Positions 40,521 through 51,840 are shown, counted from the first letter of the stretch. The stretch is 64,000 bases of DNA from Cotesia glomerata (GCF_020080835.1 NC_058160.1:26771152-26835151), one strand, 5' to 3'. Program-made: numbers and translations. The notes: generated by a model from the sequence alone, not told the origin.

Positions 40521-42437
40521 TTAATTATTTTTAAATTTCGGTGGACGTTTCTCAATAAATGCTGACATACCCTCTTTTTGATCATCCTAAAAAATGAATT
40601 ATATAACGTATATAAATTATCCTCGAGTATTTAAGACTATTATGTAAAAAATAAAAAATTTTTAATAAAATATTACCAAAGCAAAAGTCGCTTGGAACAT
40701 TCTTCTTTCAAAGTTCAGCCCTTCTTGGAGTGACAATTCGAATGCTTTATTAACAGCTTCTTTAGCTAAAGCCACTGATAGTTGTGAATTAGCGGCTATT
40801 TTTTCACCTAGTTTAACTGCTTCGTTGATCAATTGATCTGCTGGGAATATTTTGCTGACCAAACCTGAAAAATATTAATTAATAGAGTTTTTTTCATGTA
40901 TAAATAAAAGATATAGGGTAAAAGACCCCATTAGTGGCGGGGACCCCATTACTGACACTTTCTTTGATTTTAGTACTTATTCAATTAATGAAATATTTAA
41001 TTTCAATAACGAATATATTATTTTTAATCTTTAAGACATTTAGATCAAAAAAATTTTTTATTTTTATTCCAAATAGAAAATTTTTTCATTGAAAGAAAAA
41101 GTGCCACTGATAGGGGTGAAAGGTGCTACTAATGGGGTTTTTTACCTTACACTGAAAGAAGGATTTATTTGTACCAAAAAATATTTGTTAATAGTTAACA
41201 AATGATTTATTAGAGACCACTTTTTAGTATTAAACAAATATTTTTTAGTATTTAAAATGATTTGTTTGTATTTAATAAATCTGATATTCATTTATTAAAT
41301 ATTAATAAATCTTTTTAAATACTAAGAAATATTTATTAAGGACTAAAAAGTGTTCTCTAATAAATGATTTGTTAAATATTAACAAATATTTTTAACTATA
41401 AACAAATCCTTCTATCAGTGTACATGATGTATATCACCTACCAAATTTCTCAGCTTCTTGGGCAGTTATCTGATTACCAGTCAGAACCATTTCCATGGCT
41501 TTACTTTTTCCAATAGCTTTGGTAAGTCTCTGAGTGCCACCAGATCCCGGGATTGTCCCGATGATTATCTCTGGCTGACCGAATTTAGCTTTATCACCAG
41601 CATAAATAATATCACACATCATTGCGATTTCACAGCCACCTCCTAACTATTTCATTTTAACATTATTAATTATTAAACTATCTATTCATTACTATATCGA
41701 CGGTACTTTACCAAAGTACCGTCGATATTCGTCTAATTATTACCAAAAATTAATTACATACAGCATAACCATTAACAGCAGCGATAATCGGCTTTCTGAT
41801 TTTAGAAATATCGCTCCAGTTTTGTAAGAATGATCCCTTCAAGTTTCCAGCGAATGTATTACTTGCCATCTCCTTAATATCCGCGCCTAAATATTTATAT
41901 TTATTTATTAATTTATTAATAGTAAATAAAAAGGGAATAATGTTTTTTGTAAAAAAATTTTTTTACCGGCTGCAAATGCTTTTTCACTTCCAGTTAAAAC
42001 AAGAGCTCCTATTGATTCATCTAAATCAAACTTTTCCATGGCGTCATTCAATTCTGTTATTAATTGCTGGCAAAGAGCATTGAGAGCTTTGGGTCTGTTG
42101 AGGGTCACCAGGCCAACATTCTGTTTTTCACCGGCTTTTTCTGCTTTGATGAACTCATATTTGTTCAAAACTGATGCTGGAAAATATTTATAATAATTGT
42201 ATTAGTTATAAGGTATTGACTGCATTAGAAGTCATTGAACTGTGGATAATTAATTTATTTTCAATCATCAATCCGGCAAGTATTATGTAACAGTATATTT
42301 ATGAATTAATTATTTATAAATTAATAAAGTAATAATTATTTTTACTCACCAGCATAAAGTTTGGTGGAAGTTGAAAAATTTTGAGTATTTTTTGGCAAAC
42401 GATTGATAAAATTACGGGAAATAATTCTCATAGCCAT
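40521..42437 (-). CDS. ECHS1: Enoyl-CoA hydratase, mitochondrial (short-chain), 6 exons, ~293 aa
   Basis: Hydrates trans-2-enoyl-CoA to L-3-hydroxyacyl-CoA in mitochondrial beta-oxidation; crotonase fold, homohexamer (family knowledge). Minus-strand exons: 42350-42437, 41967-42176, 41762-41886, 41442-41646, 40677-40864, 40521-40586; total 882 nt. The N-terminus MAMRIISRNFINRLPKN is basic and lacks acids, as expected for a mitochondrial presequence. The mature part starts near YEFIKAEKAGEKQNVGLVTL. Oxyanion-hole segments KAFAAGADIKEM (~residues 96-107) and YALGGGCE are present. The two catalytic glutamates are E147 (GGGCE) and E167 (FGQPEI), equivalent to E144/E164 in rat. The C-terminus ends EGMSAFIEKRPPKFKNN. 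Length matches human (290 aa). A tandem pair of MITEs (40918-41420) lies in intron 4. No missing catalytic residue or frameshift seen. Confidence 0.96.
40918..41149. mobile_element. MITE with GGTAAAAGACCCC ends, in ECHS1 intron 4
   Basis: GGGTAAAAGACCCCATTAGT at the left; ACTAATGGGGTTTTTTACC at the right. Ends resemble the 12033-12178 hairpin. A second MITE follows without a gap. Confidence 0.65.
41150..41420. mobile_element. MITE, CACTGA ends, TA target
   Basis: CACTGAAAGAAGGATTTATT at the left, complement at the right (AAATCCTTCTATCAGTG); TA at 41148-41149 and 41421-41422. Interior rich in inverted TTTGTTAATA-type motifs. Confidence 0.75.
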
Positions 42438-43456
42438 GATGATGTGTCGAACCTGTTGTTGGTTGTGAAATAAAAATTCGATATGTGAATTAATATTTAT
42501 GTATAATAATAATAATTATACATAAATTGCTCTACTGGCAAAAGCGGCCAACATATCTTACTATTATGATAAGAAGTTATCGTCATATAATACTTACTAA
42601 ATTTTACACTATCGCATACCATTTACGGTTGAATTCGTATTAAATGTTGATAATATAAAAATATAACACTATATTGGTTATATATAAGCTAGATTTACAT
42701 CATATATTACATAGAAAAATACTTACAGGCTCATATATATGTACATATATGTATACACTATAGCATGAAATGAATATACTTTTATTTAGATAAAAAAAAT
42801 TGTATTCAAGACTGAAAACTGTTCAACATTACTTATAATATTAAATCATACATAAGTACATGTACATTTTTATTTTTTTTTACTGAATAATATGTATACA
42901 TATATTTATATATATTTTAGTTGCTTAACAAATATATCTCTAAGTTATTTGAGATGGAAAAGAAAGAAATTAATCATTTTTTAATAATTAGTATCTGATA
43001 TATTAATGTTATTATTATTAATATTTTATTATTGTTATTATCACATCGAACACGTGATATCAGTCGAGTATATTTATTTGAGCCATTGCGCATTCAAATG
43101 TTTAAAAATTCCAAAGTAAAGAAAATGTATTTTTTTGCTCGACGGGCAGAAAGCGTCAACTTTCGGCCCGCTGCGCTAAACAAAGTTGCCCCTTTCTGCC
43201 TTCGTCGAGCAAAAAAATAGTATACACTCCACGGGAAGTAAATAAGAAAGCCTCAGATCACATGTTTGTTGATTTCGGCTTCGCCTCAGCCAACAATTAC
43301 ATGTGATCTGAGACATTTCTTACTTTACTTCCCTAGGTGTGTAATATACTATATCATCAAATATACCCTTTCATTTTAATAATGGAAAATTTAATAAAAA
43401 AAAATAATTAATTAAATGAAAATTATTTTTTTAATAATATGCTTAAATTATTTGGT
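42438..43456. other. ECHS1-DDI1 intergenic region
   Basis: Upstream of ECHS1 and just after the DDI1-type stop codon. Up to 43128 it is AT-rich and shows nothing I can name; the rest is a GC-rich hairpin element. Confidence 0.6.
43129..43350 (-). mobile_element. GC-rich double-hairpin element, copy 1
   Basis: Hairpin B (TTTTTTGCTCGACG...CGTCGAGCAAAAAAA) next to hairpin A (AGTATACACTCCACGGGAAG ... TAGGTGTGTAATATACT). Same modules in the opposite order at 48396 and 49529. Loop of A contains GGCTTCGCC. Confidence 0.75.
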
Positions 43457-46400
43457 TTAAAATTTTAACGATTTTGCGTAGAGTGCTGCAGTGGCTTGCA
43501 TCTCATCACCATTGAATCTACGTAGCTCGGCGATAACTTGAGCTCGAGGAAATCCAAGAGTTACAATAGCTTTGACATTAGCTTCTGTAAACGGATCACT
43601 CACTGTAACTGTTTCTAAATTATCTGATTTCGGTGTGCTAGTTGATGGGTTATTCGAGCTGCTTTCTACAAATAAAATTATTATAAAATAAAATAATTAT
43701 TTTTTATACATTATATAATTACAGTAGACTTTCGATAACTCGAACTTCAAGAGAAATTATAAAAACTTCAAGTTAACGAGTTTTCGACATAACAAGATGT
43801 TCGAAATCTGCAATTAGACCAAAAATTAAGAAAACTCTTGATTTCTGCTGTATCAAGCATATTTGTTTTAAAAAATTATTAATTAATAAGGTAAGTTATA
43901 TTACATAAAGTCTATTATTTTCTTCTGAAATAAAGAATTATCAGATTTATTATCAATTAATTTCTTGAGCTTAAATTGTGAATCAAATACATTATTATTA
44001 TTATTATTTATTTATTTAACTGCAAAATTTTTATACCTGATATTTTTTAGTATTGCTGCATTTCTTATAACTTTTAGACCTTAATTTCTTCTTAAAAATA
44101 TTTATATTCAAGTATTTTCTATTCATAAATAAAATTTTTTATTAATTTGGCGCGCAAACTTTTTTTTTAATAAGAAAATTTTTTAAAAATCTTAAAATTT
44201 TCAGTTACTATGTTTTGAAATTGGGCAGCCGTCCTATAGTAATTTAGATTTGATTGCTATAAGTTTGGACAGTTCCGAGAAAAATGTCTTTATAATTTAC
44301 TAACTTCGATTTATAGAGTTTCACTTTTAAAATTCAAGTTACAGAGTCAAAATAATTCGAGATATCGCGAATTTAAGAGTTTAGCGGAAGGGAATACAAA
44401 TTTTTTTCGAGTTACTGAGGATTTTGACTTGACAAGGTTCGAGTTATCGAGAATCCACTGTATAATTAAATACATACAGTACTAAAGTCTAAAAACAATT
44501 TTACCTTGCTGTTGTCTTAATTTTTTAGCTTCTCTAGCACTGTCCTCTAATACTTTTTGATATTCCTGGTCATCCATTGCATCATTATTACCACTTAATC
44601 TTGCACATTCCGGTAAATCACCTGTTAAATGTAGAAAATTAATTACTTGGTCATCTTTATAATTTATAATAGAATAATAATAGTAGTAAGTTATATTTAT
44701 ACAATTTATACAAACCTTCGGCTAAAAATTGTGTTTCTGTTCCAGTCGTGCCAATTTTTAAAATATTTTTCTTAAGATCTATACAACACTGATGCCGTTT
44801 AAGCATATCTAAACCAAGAAGCATGTCCATTGGTTGTTCCTCAAGAACACTGAAGGACGTTGTCAAGTGATCGTTTGCTATTTGTATTTGCACCATGTGA
44901 ATACGTCCAATAATACGTTGAACACCTACACCTTTAGCAACTCCGGCCCACCTTGTGTCAACCAGTCGCATAATATGACATCTTTCAGCACATGCTGCTG
45001 ACATTATTGTAGTTTGAGCACCTAATTTTTAAAATACATATTATAAGCTTCAGTAATTTACATCTAAATAATATTTGAATATTTATGTGTTTAAAATCAT
45101 CTGAACGTTTATTACAAAATATACATTTTATAAATACCAAATGTATAAAATTAGAATATACGAATTTTTTTCTTTGTTGTAAAGTATCTGTTTCGAGAAA
45201 CGAATATCGAACGCGTTTTAGATTTAAAAATAGTTGCGCTAAGAAAAACAACTTGTAGCAAACATGTTCTTGACATACCAGCAACGAAAAATTATTTTTC
45301 TCAATGCGTAAATATTAAAAAATAAATAAATTAGTACCTGAGTCGATAAATGCTTTGACTGGAAATCCATTAACTTTACAGTTGATATAAAGCATAACAA
45401 CTGTTCCAAATGTTTCAGGATTATATTCCATAGCTGCTTCCATATTAGCTTCGATATTTTTTTGTTTTATTTCTTCAGCAATTAATCTTTGAGATTCAGT
45501 ATCAAATGGATCTGCGTTCATCATTCTTAGTCGTTGTGCTTGACGTTCTTCGCGAATTTTTATTTGTTCTTTTAGTATCGTTGAAAATTTATCTAAAATT
45601 AAATTTTTAAATCAATAATAAAAAATGAAGATGATAGAAAAATAGTATACACTCCACGGGAAGTAAATAAGAAAGCCTCAATAAGAAGCCTCGGCCAACA
45701 ATTACATGTGATCTGAGACATTTCTTACTTTACTTCCCTAGGTGTGTAATATACTAAATTAAAATAAAAAATTTACCAAGATTCCCTGAGAGTAAAGCAT
45801 TGGCTAATCTAGGATTATTCTGTTTCAATAAAGCCAATTGATCAGGATTTGCTAAAAACATGTCCCTTATCATGGCAGGATCATTTTCATTTCTTGGATT
45901 TTGTACTCGAGAAGAATTACCCGATGAATTAGGGCTACTACTCAATGGTGCTCCTGGAACTCGAATTGAGCTAAAGTCCAGAAATGGTACGGCTGAAAAA
46001 TAATATTTATGTTTATGAAAATTCTAAAATTAATTTTAATTATTTTTTGTAAATAAGAAACTTGTATTTTTACATCACATGAATTTCAGCATTATTATAT
46101 TATACTAGCTGACCCGGTGAACTTCGTATCAACTACAATATATTTTATTACACCTTTTGATCAGCGATAATCAATCTTTAAACTCTAGTCTACTTCGATA
46201 AAGAATAAATACTGGCTGTATGAAGTGCGGTTAGAATTTTGTCAAGTTATTAAATGAAACTCGCTTCTCATTATCGCCTAAAAATCAAGATCCCAAAAAA
46301 TGAACACAGAATTTATGAAATTTTTTGTTGTTCATATATACAGATTTTGATTTATAGCCAGACTAACGCACAGCACTTCATTTTTATATATATAGATGAA

Positions 46401-47691
46401 GAAGATAGTATAGTATAACTCTGCAGTATACTTGTACGTATCTTCCTACATATTGAACAATTTTGGTACACTCTTGCAACCTTGAGGCTCAAGCGTAACA
46501 ATAGCGATTCCGATACAAAATTAACAATTTTAAATTTTTTTGACTGAACTTTCGGGTTTTCCAAAAATTTTTATTTTTCTAAACCATCCCTGAACTATAG
46601 CGAACAAAACAAAAAAAATTTTGAAAATCGGTCCAGCTGTTTTTGAGTTTTAGCAAGACTAACGCACAGCAATTTATTTTAATATTTATGATTTTGTTTC
46701 AAATGTTTTTTTTTTTTATAAACCATCTTTGAACCAAAACATACAAAAAAAAAAATTATCAAACCAGCGGTCAAACCATATTTGAGTTTTAGCGATACTA
46801 ACGCGCAGCAATTCATTTTTATAACTATAGATATAGATTTTATATGGTGGTTGAGTATTCTTAAATTTTCTAATTTTCCGCGCAATTTTCTTGATTTTTT
46901 CTTTCATAAGAACCTTCTCCTGACAATAACAAACACATCAAAAAGAGAATTAGTGAAATCGGTCCAGCCGTTCACGCGTGATGGTGTGACCAAAGGAAAT
47001 AGGCATTCATTTTTATATATATAGATTATATTATATTATTTATATAATATAAAATATGTAATATAAATTATATTATAGAAATATAATTATAATTATAAAA
47101 ATAAAAATATTTATCAAAAAAAAATTTTGAAAATTGGATTTTTGACAGACTTTGAAACAAAAAAGTCCAAACTTCAATTTTTTTTGTCATCTTTTTGATA
47201 CAAAAAAAGAATTTTTAATACTGCTGAATGTTTTTAGCTAAAAATTTAACTATATACTCTTGAAATATTTATAAATAAATGGTAAAAAGTTCAAAGTTCT
47301 ATCTCTTTATCAGTTTTTACAAAAATTCCCAAAAAAATGCTCAAAAATCAGGGCTTCAAACCAGAAGACCCCCTTAAAACAAAATTTTTTTGTTATAAAT
47401 AGATTCAGTAAAAATAACAAATTTACCTCCATTATTACTTGGAGGTTGATTCAATTCAACTCCACTCTGATGCATGTGTTGCAATATTACAGCATCACCA
47501 TCTCTGATTCCATGTTCTTTTAAAGACTTTTTATCGTCCATAAGAGGCCGTCCATTAAATGCAATAACAGTTTCGAGAGCCGGAACCCCACATTCGACCT
47601 CGCAAAACGCTTTGAAATTTTCTAGCTCTAAATCCTCACTTACATCCAGGACAAATATATCGTCACCGAGGGTCATTACTGTTACTTTCAT
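43457..47691 (-). CDS. DDI1: DDI1/DDI2-type ubiquitin shuttle with retroviral-like aspartic protease fold, 6 coding exons, ~455 aa
   Basis: Cytosolic proteasome shuttle and ubiquitin-directed endoprotease (family knowledge; the Drosophila orthologue is rings lost). Minus-strand exons: 47427-47691, 45777-45992, 45338-45592, 44716-45021, 44505-44621, 43457-43665; total 1368 nt in phase. Residues 1-80 form a UBL domain (MKVTVMTLGDDIFVLDVSED). A helical linker follows (RDMFLANPDQLALLKQNNPR; LANALLSGNLGDKF). The protease begins FGTVVMLYINCKVNGFPVKA and holds the active-site FIDSGAQTTIMS across the exon 3/4 joint (Asp ~244), then MDMLLGLDMLKRHQC. The C-terminus has a UBA domain (DPFTEANVKAIVTLGFPRAQ). 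All three family domains are present in order. The ATG follows a TTTTAG acceptor; a donor at 47761 suggests a 69-nt 5' UTR intron. Intron 5 holds a 729-bp pogo-like element, and the first coding intron (45993-47426) contains several repeat tails. Confidence 0.95.
43732..44460. mobile_element. Pogo/Tigger-like element, 729 bp, TA target
   Basis: CAGTAGACTTTCGATAACTC start and inverted end (GAGTTATCGAGAATCCACTG), flanked by TA. The CAGT...ATAACTCGAAC signature is typical of pogo/Tigger non-autonomous copies. In DDI1 intron 5; no transposase frame. Confidence 0.72.
45643..45757 (-). mobile_element. GC-rich hairpin element, short copy (hairpin A only)
   Basis: AGTATACACTCCACGGGAAG to TAGGTGTGTAATATACT with an internal deletion in one arm; DDI1 intron between 45592 and 45777. 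Confidence 0.65.
46105..46400 (-). mobile_element. TE tail, inverted copy of 31757-32201
   Basis: Starts CTAGCTGACCCGGTGAACTT (complement of the other copy's end) and runs to an AT dinucleotide stretch. More related tails follow at 46560-46690, 46760-46835 and 46930-47030 (GGTCCAGCCGTTCACGCGTG). Confidence 0.55.
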
Positions 47692-47762
47692 CCTAAAATC
47701 ATAATAAAAATTATTATTTACTATTATTTATCATTTATATCCAAAAATTTATTTAACTTACT
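47692..47762 (-). other. Probable 5' UTR intron of the DDI1-type gene
   Basis: On the minus strand, GTAAGT at 47761 downward and TTTTAG ending at 47693, one base before the ATG context, define a plausible 69-nt intron. Upstream of 47762 would be the first non-coding exon. Inferred from splice signals only. Confidence 0.4.
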
Positions 47763-48395
47763 TGATAGCTTTGTAAATATTGCAATAAAACCAGTTTATA
47801 TCGTTCACTTATATATAATAATAATCACAAAGGCCAAAAGTCCAAATTTATCGTTGTTCAAATTAATATTAATATTATTGTTGTTGTTATTATTAGATTG
47901 TATACAAGTTTGTTTATAAATTTACTAACTAGAGTAAAAATTTTAGACCTACTGCTCGCTGAAAATAAAATTGAAAAAAAGAGCTGCCGCTAAATCACGG
48001 AGTAATAATAACTTGAACTGAATGATAATGGACTTTTCTTTAGCTGGATCGTTTCTTTTAAACATATAAACAATAACCTCAAAAAAACCAGCTCAGCAAA
48101 AAATATAGACACGCAGTAACACGACAGAGACAGTACCTGTTTACCTATATTACGAGATACATCACTTCCACTAGAAAGAAAAGGAAAAACGAAGCAAAGT
48201 TATTATTATCATCATTATTATGAAGATGTATATGTTAATACACACTGTTATGTCCTTATGTCCTCCTCCTGGTGGACAACGATAGAAATCTTTATTTAAA
48301 TTTAAAGTTACCGACGTGGTCTTTGATTCGCCCGGGAATATTGAAATACTCAACTTTATCAACGGGAACTTGTAGGATGAGGAAAATGATATAAT

Positions 48396-48612
48396 AGTAT
48401 ATTACACACCTAGGGAAGTAAAGTAAGAAATGTCTCAGATCACATGTAATTGTTGGCCGAGGCGAAGCCGAGGTCAACAAACCTGTGATCTGAGGCTTTC
48501 TTATTTACTTCCCGAGGAGTGTATACTATTTCTTTGTCCGACGAAGGCGGAAAGCGGCAACTTAGTTTAGCGCAGCGGGACGAAAGTTGCCACTTTCCAC
48601 CAGGGCAAAAAA
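48396..48612 (+). mobile_element. GC-rich double-hairpin element, copy 2
   Basis: Hairpin A (AGTATATTACACACCTAGGG ... GTGTATACT, loop GAGGCGAAGCCGAGG) then hairpin B (CGACGAAGGCGGAAAGCGGC ... GCCACTTTCC). Same order as 49529. Confidence 0.75.
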
Positions 48613-48630
48613 TGAATATAAATTAAATAT

Positions 48631-48762
48631 AGTATATTGTGTAACATGGGACGAAAGTACTACTTTCTGTCCCGGGTATGTAATTGCCACCCTCGCCTTC
48701 GGCTCGGGTGGCAAATACCCGGGACGGAAATGTAGTACTTTTCGTCCCATGTTGCACATACT
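48631..48762. mobile_element. GC-rich hairpin element C, 132 bp
   Basis: AGTATATTGTGTAACATGGG and its near complement at the right, loop CTCGCCTTCGGCTCGGG. Long stem with ACTTTCTGTCCCGGGTA. Terminal AGTATA is shared with hairpin A. Confidence 0.7.
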
Positions 48763-48765
48763 ATA

Positions 48766-49433
48766 TTTTTTATCCTGCCAGGCCCAAAATTCGTAAAAAA
48801 GTTTAATGGAACTCAGCGATTTGTGCACGGGATCTACGGGCGAAGCCCCGGCGGGCGGTTGGGGCGGAGCCCCCCCCCCACCTCAAAAATACTTATTTTA
48901 AATTATATTATATTTTATAATTTTTATATTTTCGTTGGAAAAAACAAAATACAATTATTTATCAACAGTTCGAAAAGTTTATTAGAAAATCACATTTTCT
49001 ATTTAAATAACATTATTAACTTTATCATTATTTTAAATTATATAATTTTTTATCGCTGGATTTCGCTGCGACCAAATTGTTTGTTATATCTTGGGCTTCA
49101 GCTTGAATGTAGTCAGTACCCTCTTCGTCATTGTCACTCATCGCTGACGTTTCAGATGAGCTCATCTTAGTTTTTTCAATTGTTTTATAACTATTTAACT
49201 TTTTAAATTATTAACTAAATCACGTAAATTATATCACAATTGATGTGTTATTATTGCCGAGATATTGCACTAATGGCGTCATGACAGCTGTTCTGAAGCT
49301 TGATGCGTGTGAGTACTGACGCGCATAGTATCGCACATGCGCACTAATGGGTAAACCGAGGATAGAAAGTATCACTTTGATCTCACATAGAATGGATAGA
49401 ATCCGAATTTTGGGCCTAGGCAGGATAAAAAAT
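48766..49433. mobile_element. Inverted-repeat element with coding relic
   Basis: TTTTTTATCCTGCCAGGCCC at the left and GGGCCTAGGCAGGATAAAAA at the right. The interior has a GC-rich start (GGGCGAAGCCCCGGCGGGCG), a run of Cs, and the 45-codon minus-strand relic at 49028-49165. Confidence 0.6.
49028..49165 (-). pseudogene. Short coding relic inside a transposon, possibly tyrosine-recombinase N-terminus
   Basis: A 45-codon minus-strand frame starts MSSSETSAMSDNDEEGTDYI and continues QAEAQDITNNLVAAKSSDKK before a stop. The block resembles the N-terminal SAM-like part of Crypton-type tyrosine recombinases of insects, where a similar 'NNLLP.KS...Y' pattern occurs; that is a loose recollection, not an alignment. 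It lies inside an inverted-repeat-bounded element (48766-49433), which fits a decayed, internally deleted transposon gene. No catalytic residues are present. Confidence 0.3.
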
Positions 49434-49528
49434 AATTGAACGGAATTAAGTTAACTGAATCGAAGTATATATTCAAAAGACTTTACACAAAATTAGAAAC
49501 GAGGTGATAAGTCTGAGCTCGAATTAAT

Positions 49529-49750
49529 AGTATATTACACACCTAGGGAAGTAATGTAAGAAATGTCTCAGATCACATGTAATTGTCGGCCGAGGCGAAG
49601 CCGAGGTCAACAAACATGTGATCTGAGGCTTTCTTATTTACTTCCCGTGGAGTGTATACTATTTTTTTGCTCGACGAAGGCGGAAAGCGGCAACTTAGTG
49701 TAGCGCAGCGGGACGAAAGTTGCCACTTTCCGCCCGGAGGGCAAAAAATA
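49529..49750 (+). mobile_element. GC-rich double-hairpin element, copy 3
   Basis: Hairpins A and B in the same order as 48396 and very similar to it; hairpin B is fuller (TTTTTTGCTCGACGAAGGCG ... CGCCCGGAGGGCAAAAAATA). Confidence 0.75.
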
Positions 49751-49789
49751 CTATTCTGATTCTTCACTAGAATTTACTAAGTCCGACTC

Positions 49790-50040
49790 GCAGCAGTAGA
49801 AGTGGCGGGGGCGGCTCTCCCTACCATCCGAGTATTCCGCCGTACTGGCCTTTTGGCAACGTTGATTGGTCCTTCTCCTTCCTTCTGGGTCCTAGCTGTA
49901 CTCCTACTCAGGTACTTGTCCTTTCCAGCCGTTGTTGAACTACCTGGACTCGCCAGCAGGGTTTGTCCAAAGTTTCATCATCCCTGGGAATTTACAGAAT
50001 TTACCGGACTGAGTGGTTGAACTGGACTCGTCATAAATGA
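49790..50040. other. GC-richer segment with a coding-like minus frame, unidentified
   Basis: Base composition here is clearly higher in GC than the flanks. One minus-strand frame is open over ~60 codons and includes VAKRPVRRNTRMVGRAA; it ends at a TAG near 49788. The upstream part of the same segment is stopped in all frames I read, so it is not an intact gene. It could be a decayed exon, a retroelement piece or a non-coding transcript. Confidence 0.25.
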
Positions 50041-50248
50041 GGGTCACTAATCGGCTCAGACTATCTTCTCTTATTTTTTTTATACAATATTTTATATTCC
50101 TTAAGGGATGAAAATATATTTTCTAATATTTCTATAATTACTTATGTCGAGAGCAATTAGGTAGTAAATTTATATATTTATTGCTTAATCCTCTTTTCTA
50201 TTTTATTATTCCTAGTCTATTGTGCTGAATTTTCGGGGAGTAAAAATA

Positions 50249-50382
50249 CAGTCAACGCTCTCTGTATATGACTCGCCCGTACAGGACCATTCTCTGTATT
50301 TGACTCGTCCTTGTTCATAAGAACTGTGTAAAATCGTCAAATACAGAGGAAGAATGTGGTCAAATACAGAGAGCGTTGACTG
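50249..50382. mobile_element. Pogo-like MITE, 134 bp, TA target
   Basis: CAGTCAACGCTCTCTGTATA and inverted end ACAGAGAGCGTTGACTG, TA on both sides; ATTTGAC-type subterminal repeats. Confidence 0.8.
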
Positions 50383-50649
50383 TACATTTTAACAATAACC
50401 TTTTTTACTAATAACTATAGGTCTAGACCTAAGTTGTGGGGTTTTCCCAAAAGTTTTATTATAATTGTAAAAATAAATTTAATGTTGAGTTTCGCGCTAT
50501 CAAAGGGGTATCATTAGTGCTCGCATGGCGGCGCCAGTCGTGATTCAACTAAACCGTGATATATGACATCACAACACACGTACTTACTGTATATTATGCT
50601 GTCATTCTTATTTATGGGGTAAAAGTAACAGAAATCTGATTTTTTTCAA

Positions 50650-51420
50650 TTCTTTATAAATAAATTGAATGAAAATTAATTTAGCAGATATTTGATAATT
50701 TTAAGAATTTTTTTAACATATAAATTATGGCAAAAAAAAAGTAGAAAAAAAAATTGACATGTAGAAATTAAAAAAAATAAAAATTTAATTTTTTTTAAAT
50801 AATTTTTTTGAAAAATTATATTTGCTAAAAAAAATGAAAAAATAGACTTTAATGTCATATAAATTGACTGTCAATTGATACAAAAAATTACAGATGAAGA
50901 ATTTTAAATAATTTTCATGTGGATATTTTATTATTTTTTTCTTGTAATATATTATTTATTCAAAAATATTTAATTTTTATTAAATATCTGATTTTTTAAT
51001 ATTAAAGTTAGCTGTCACTTGACCAATTTTTTTTTAATTTTATTTAATAATTAAATGAATTCTAATAAATTATTTAAAATAATTGCATTTTTAATTTTTT
51101 AAAATTTCTATGTCAATTTTTTTTTTCTTATTTTTTTGCCATAATTTATTTGTTAACAAAAGTTCTAAAAATTATTAAATATCTGCTAAATAAATTTTCA
51201 TGATTTTTTAATGAAAATTAATTCAGAAAATATTTAATAATTTTTCTAATAATATTGCATAAAAAAAAATAAGAAAAAAATTGACATTTGGAAAATTTAA
51301 TAAATTAAAAATGCAATTTTTTAAAAATAATTTTTCGGAACAAATTTTTTTATTAAATAAAATTAAAAAATAATTAAGTGACAGCTAACTTTAAGCTCTT
51401 AATATCATGATTTTTTAGTA
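50650..51420. repeat. AT-rich dispersed repeat, intergenic copies
   Basis: Several head-to-tail or inverted blocks of the same family as FoxL2 intron 3: TTAGCAGATATTTGATAATT, AAAAATTGACATGTAGAAAT, and CAGCTAACTTTAA variants. Confidence 0.55.
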
Positions 51421-51840
51421 TTTCTTTCTTTGTCACTTGTCATATTTTAATAAATAATAATAAAGAATAATAATAATAAATAATAATAATAAAGAAGAAA
51501 AATGGAGAAGCGTCAACGGAGATAGTTTCTCTCTCTGTTTAGCGTTGACGGCGATTGACGCGCCACTAATATAATGTTACTTTTGTATTTAATTATTTTA
51601 CAGTACATACTATATATATGTTGTGTTTAAAGTATGTAAGAATATCAGTTTACTTATACTTATACTTAAAAATTTAAATCTTGAATTAAAAATCTTAATA
51701 AAGTAGAAAGAAGATAAGTAATAATAATTTATATCAATGCTGCTCTCCGAAAATTACTAATGTTTACATAACAATTATTTCACACCGCTGGAAGATACTT
51801 GTCCAATGGAGTTTTATATTAACAACAATAATTATTTGCG

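Larger units (their letters stand above)
47763..51840. other. Intergenic repeat island between DDI1 and GNPTAB
   Basis: Divergent promoter space. 47763-48395 has no recognised gene (a minus-strand frame VEYFNIPGRIKDHVGNFKFK near 48300-48360 is unassigned). 48396-49750 is a stack of hairpin elements, 50249-50382 a pogo-like MITE, 50650-51420 AT-rich dispersed repeat. Confidence 0.55.

Noticed and set aside
45021..45338. Retroviral protease as a sign of an endogenous retrovirus
   Set aside because: The aspartic protease fold with DSGA is a normal part of DDI1, flanked by UBL and UBA domains in a spliced host gene.
46352..46907. Several 60-70 codon minus-strand frames
   Set aside because: They fall in repeated TE tails in a DDI1 intron and share the same repeated peptide fragments (ALVSLKLK).
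48171..48480. Minus-strand frames including VEYFNIPGRIKDHVGNFKFK
   Set aside because: Looks weakly protein-like, but the frame stops soon, has no convincing acceptor (AAG only) and overlaps a hairpin element; not enough to call a gene.
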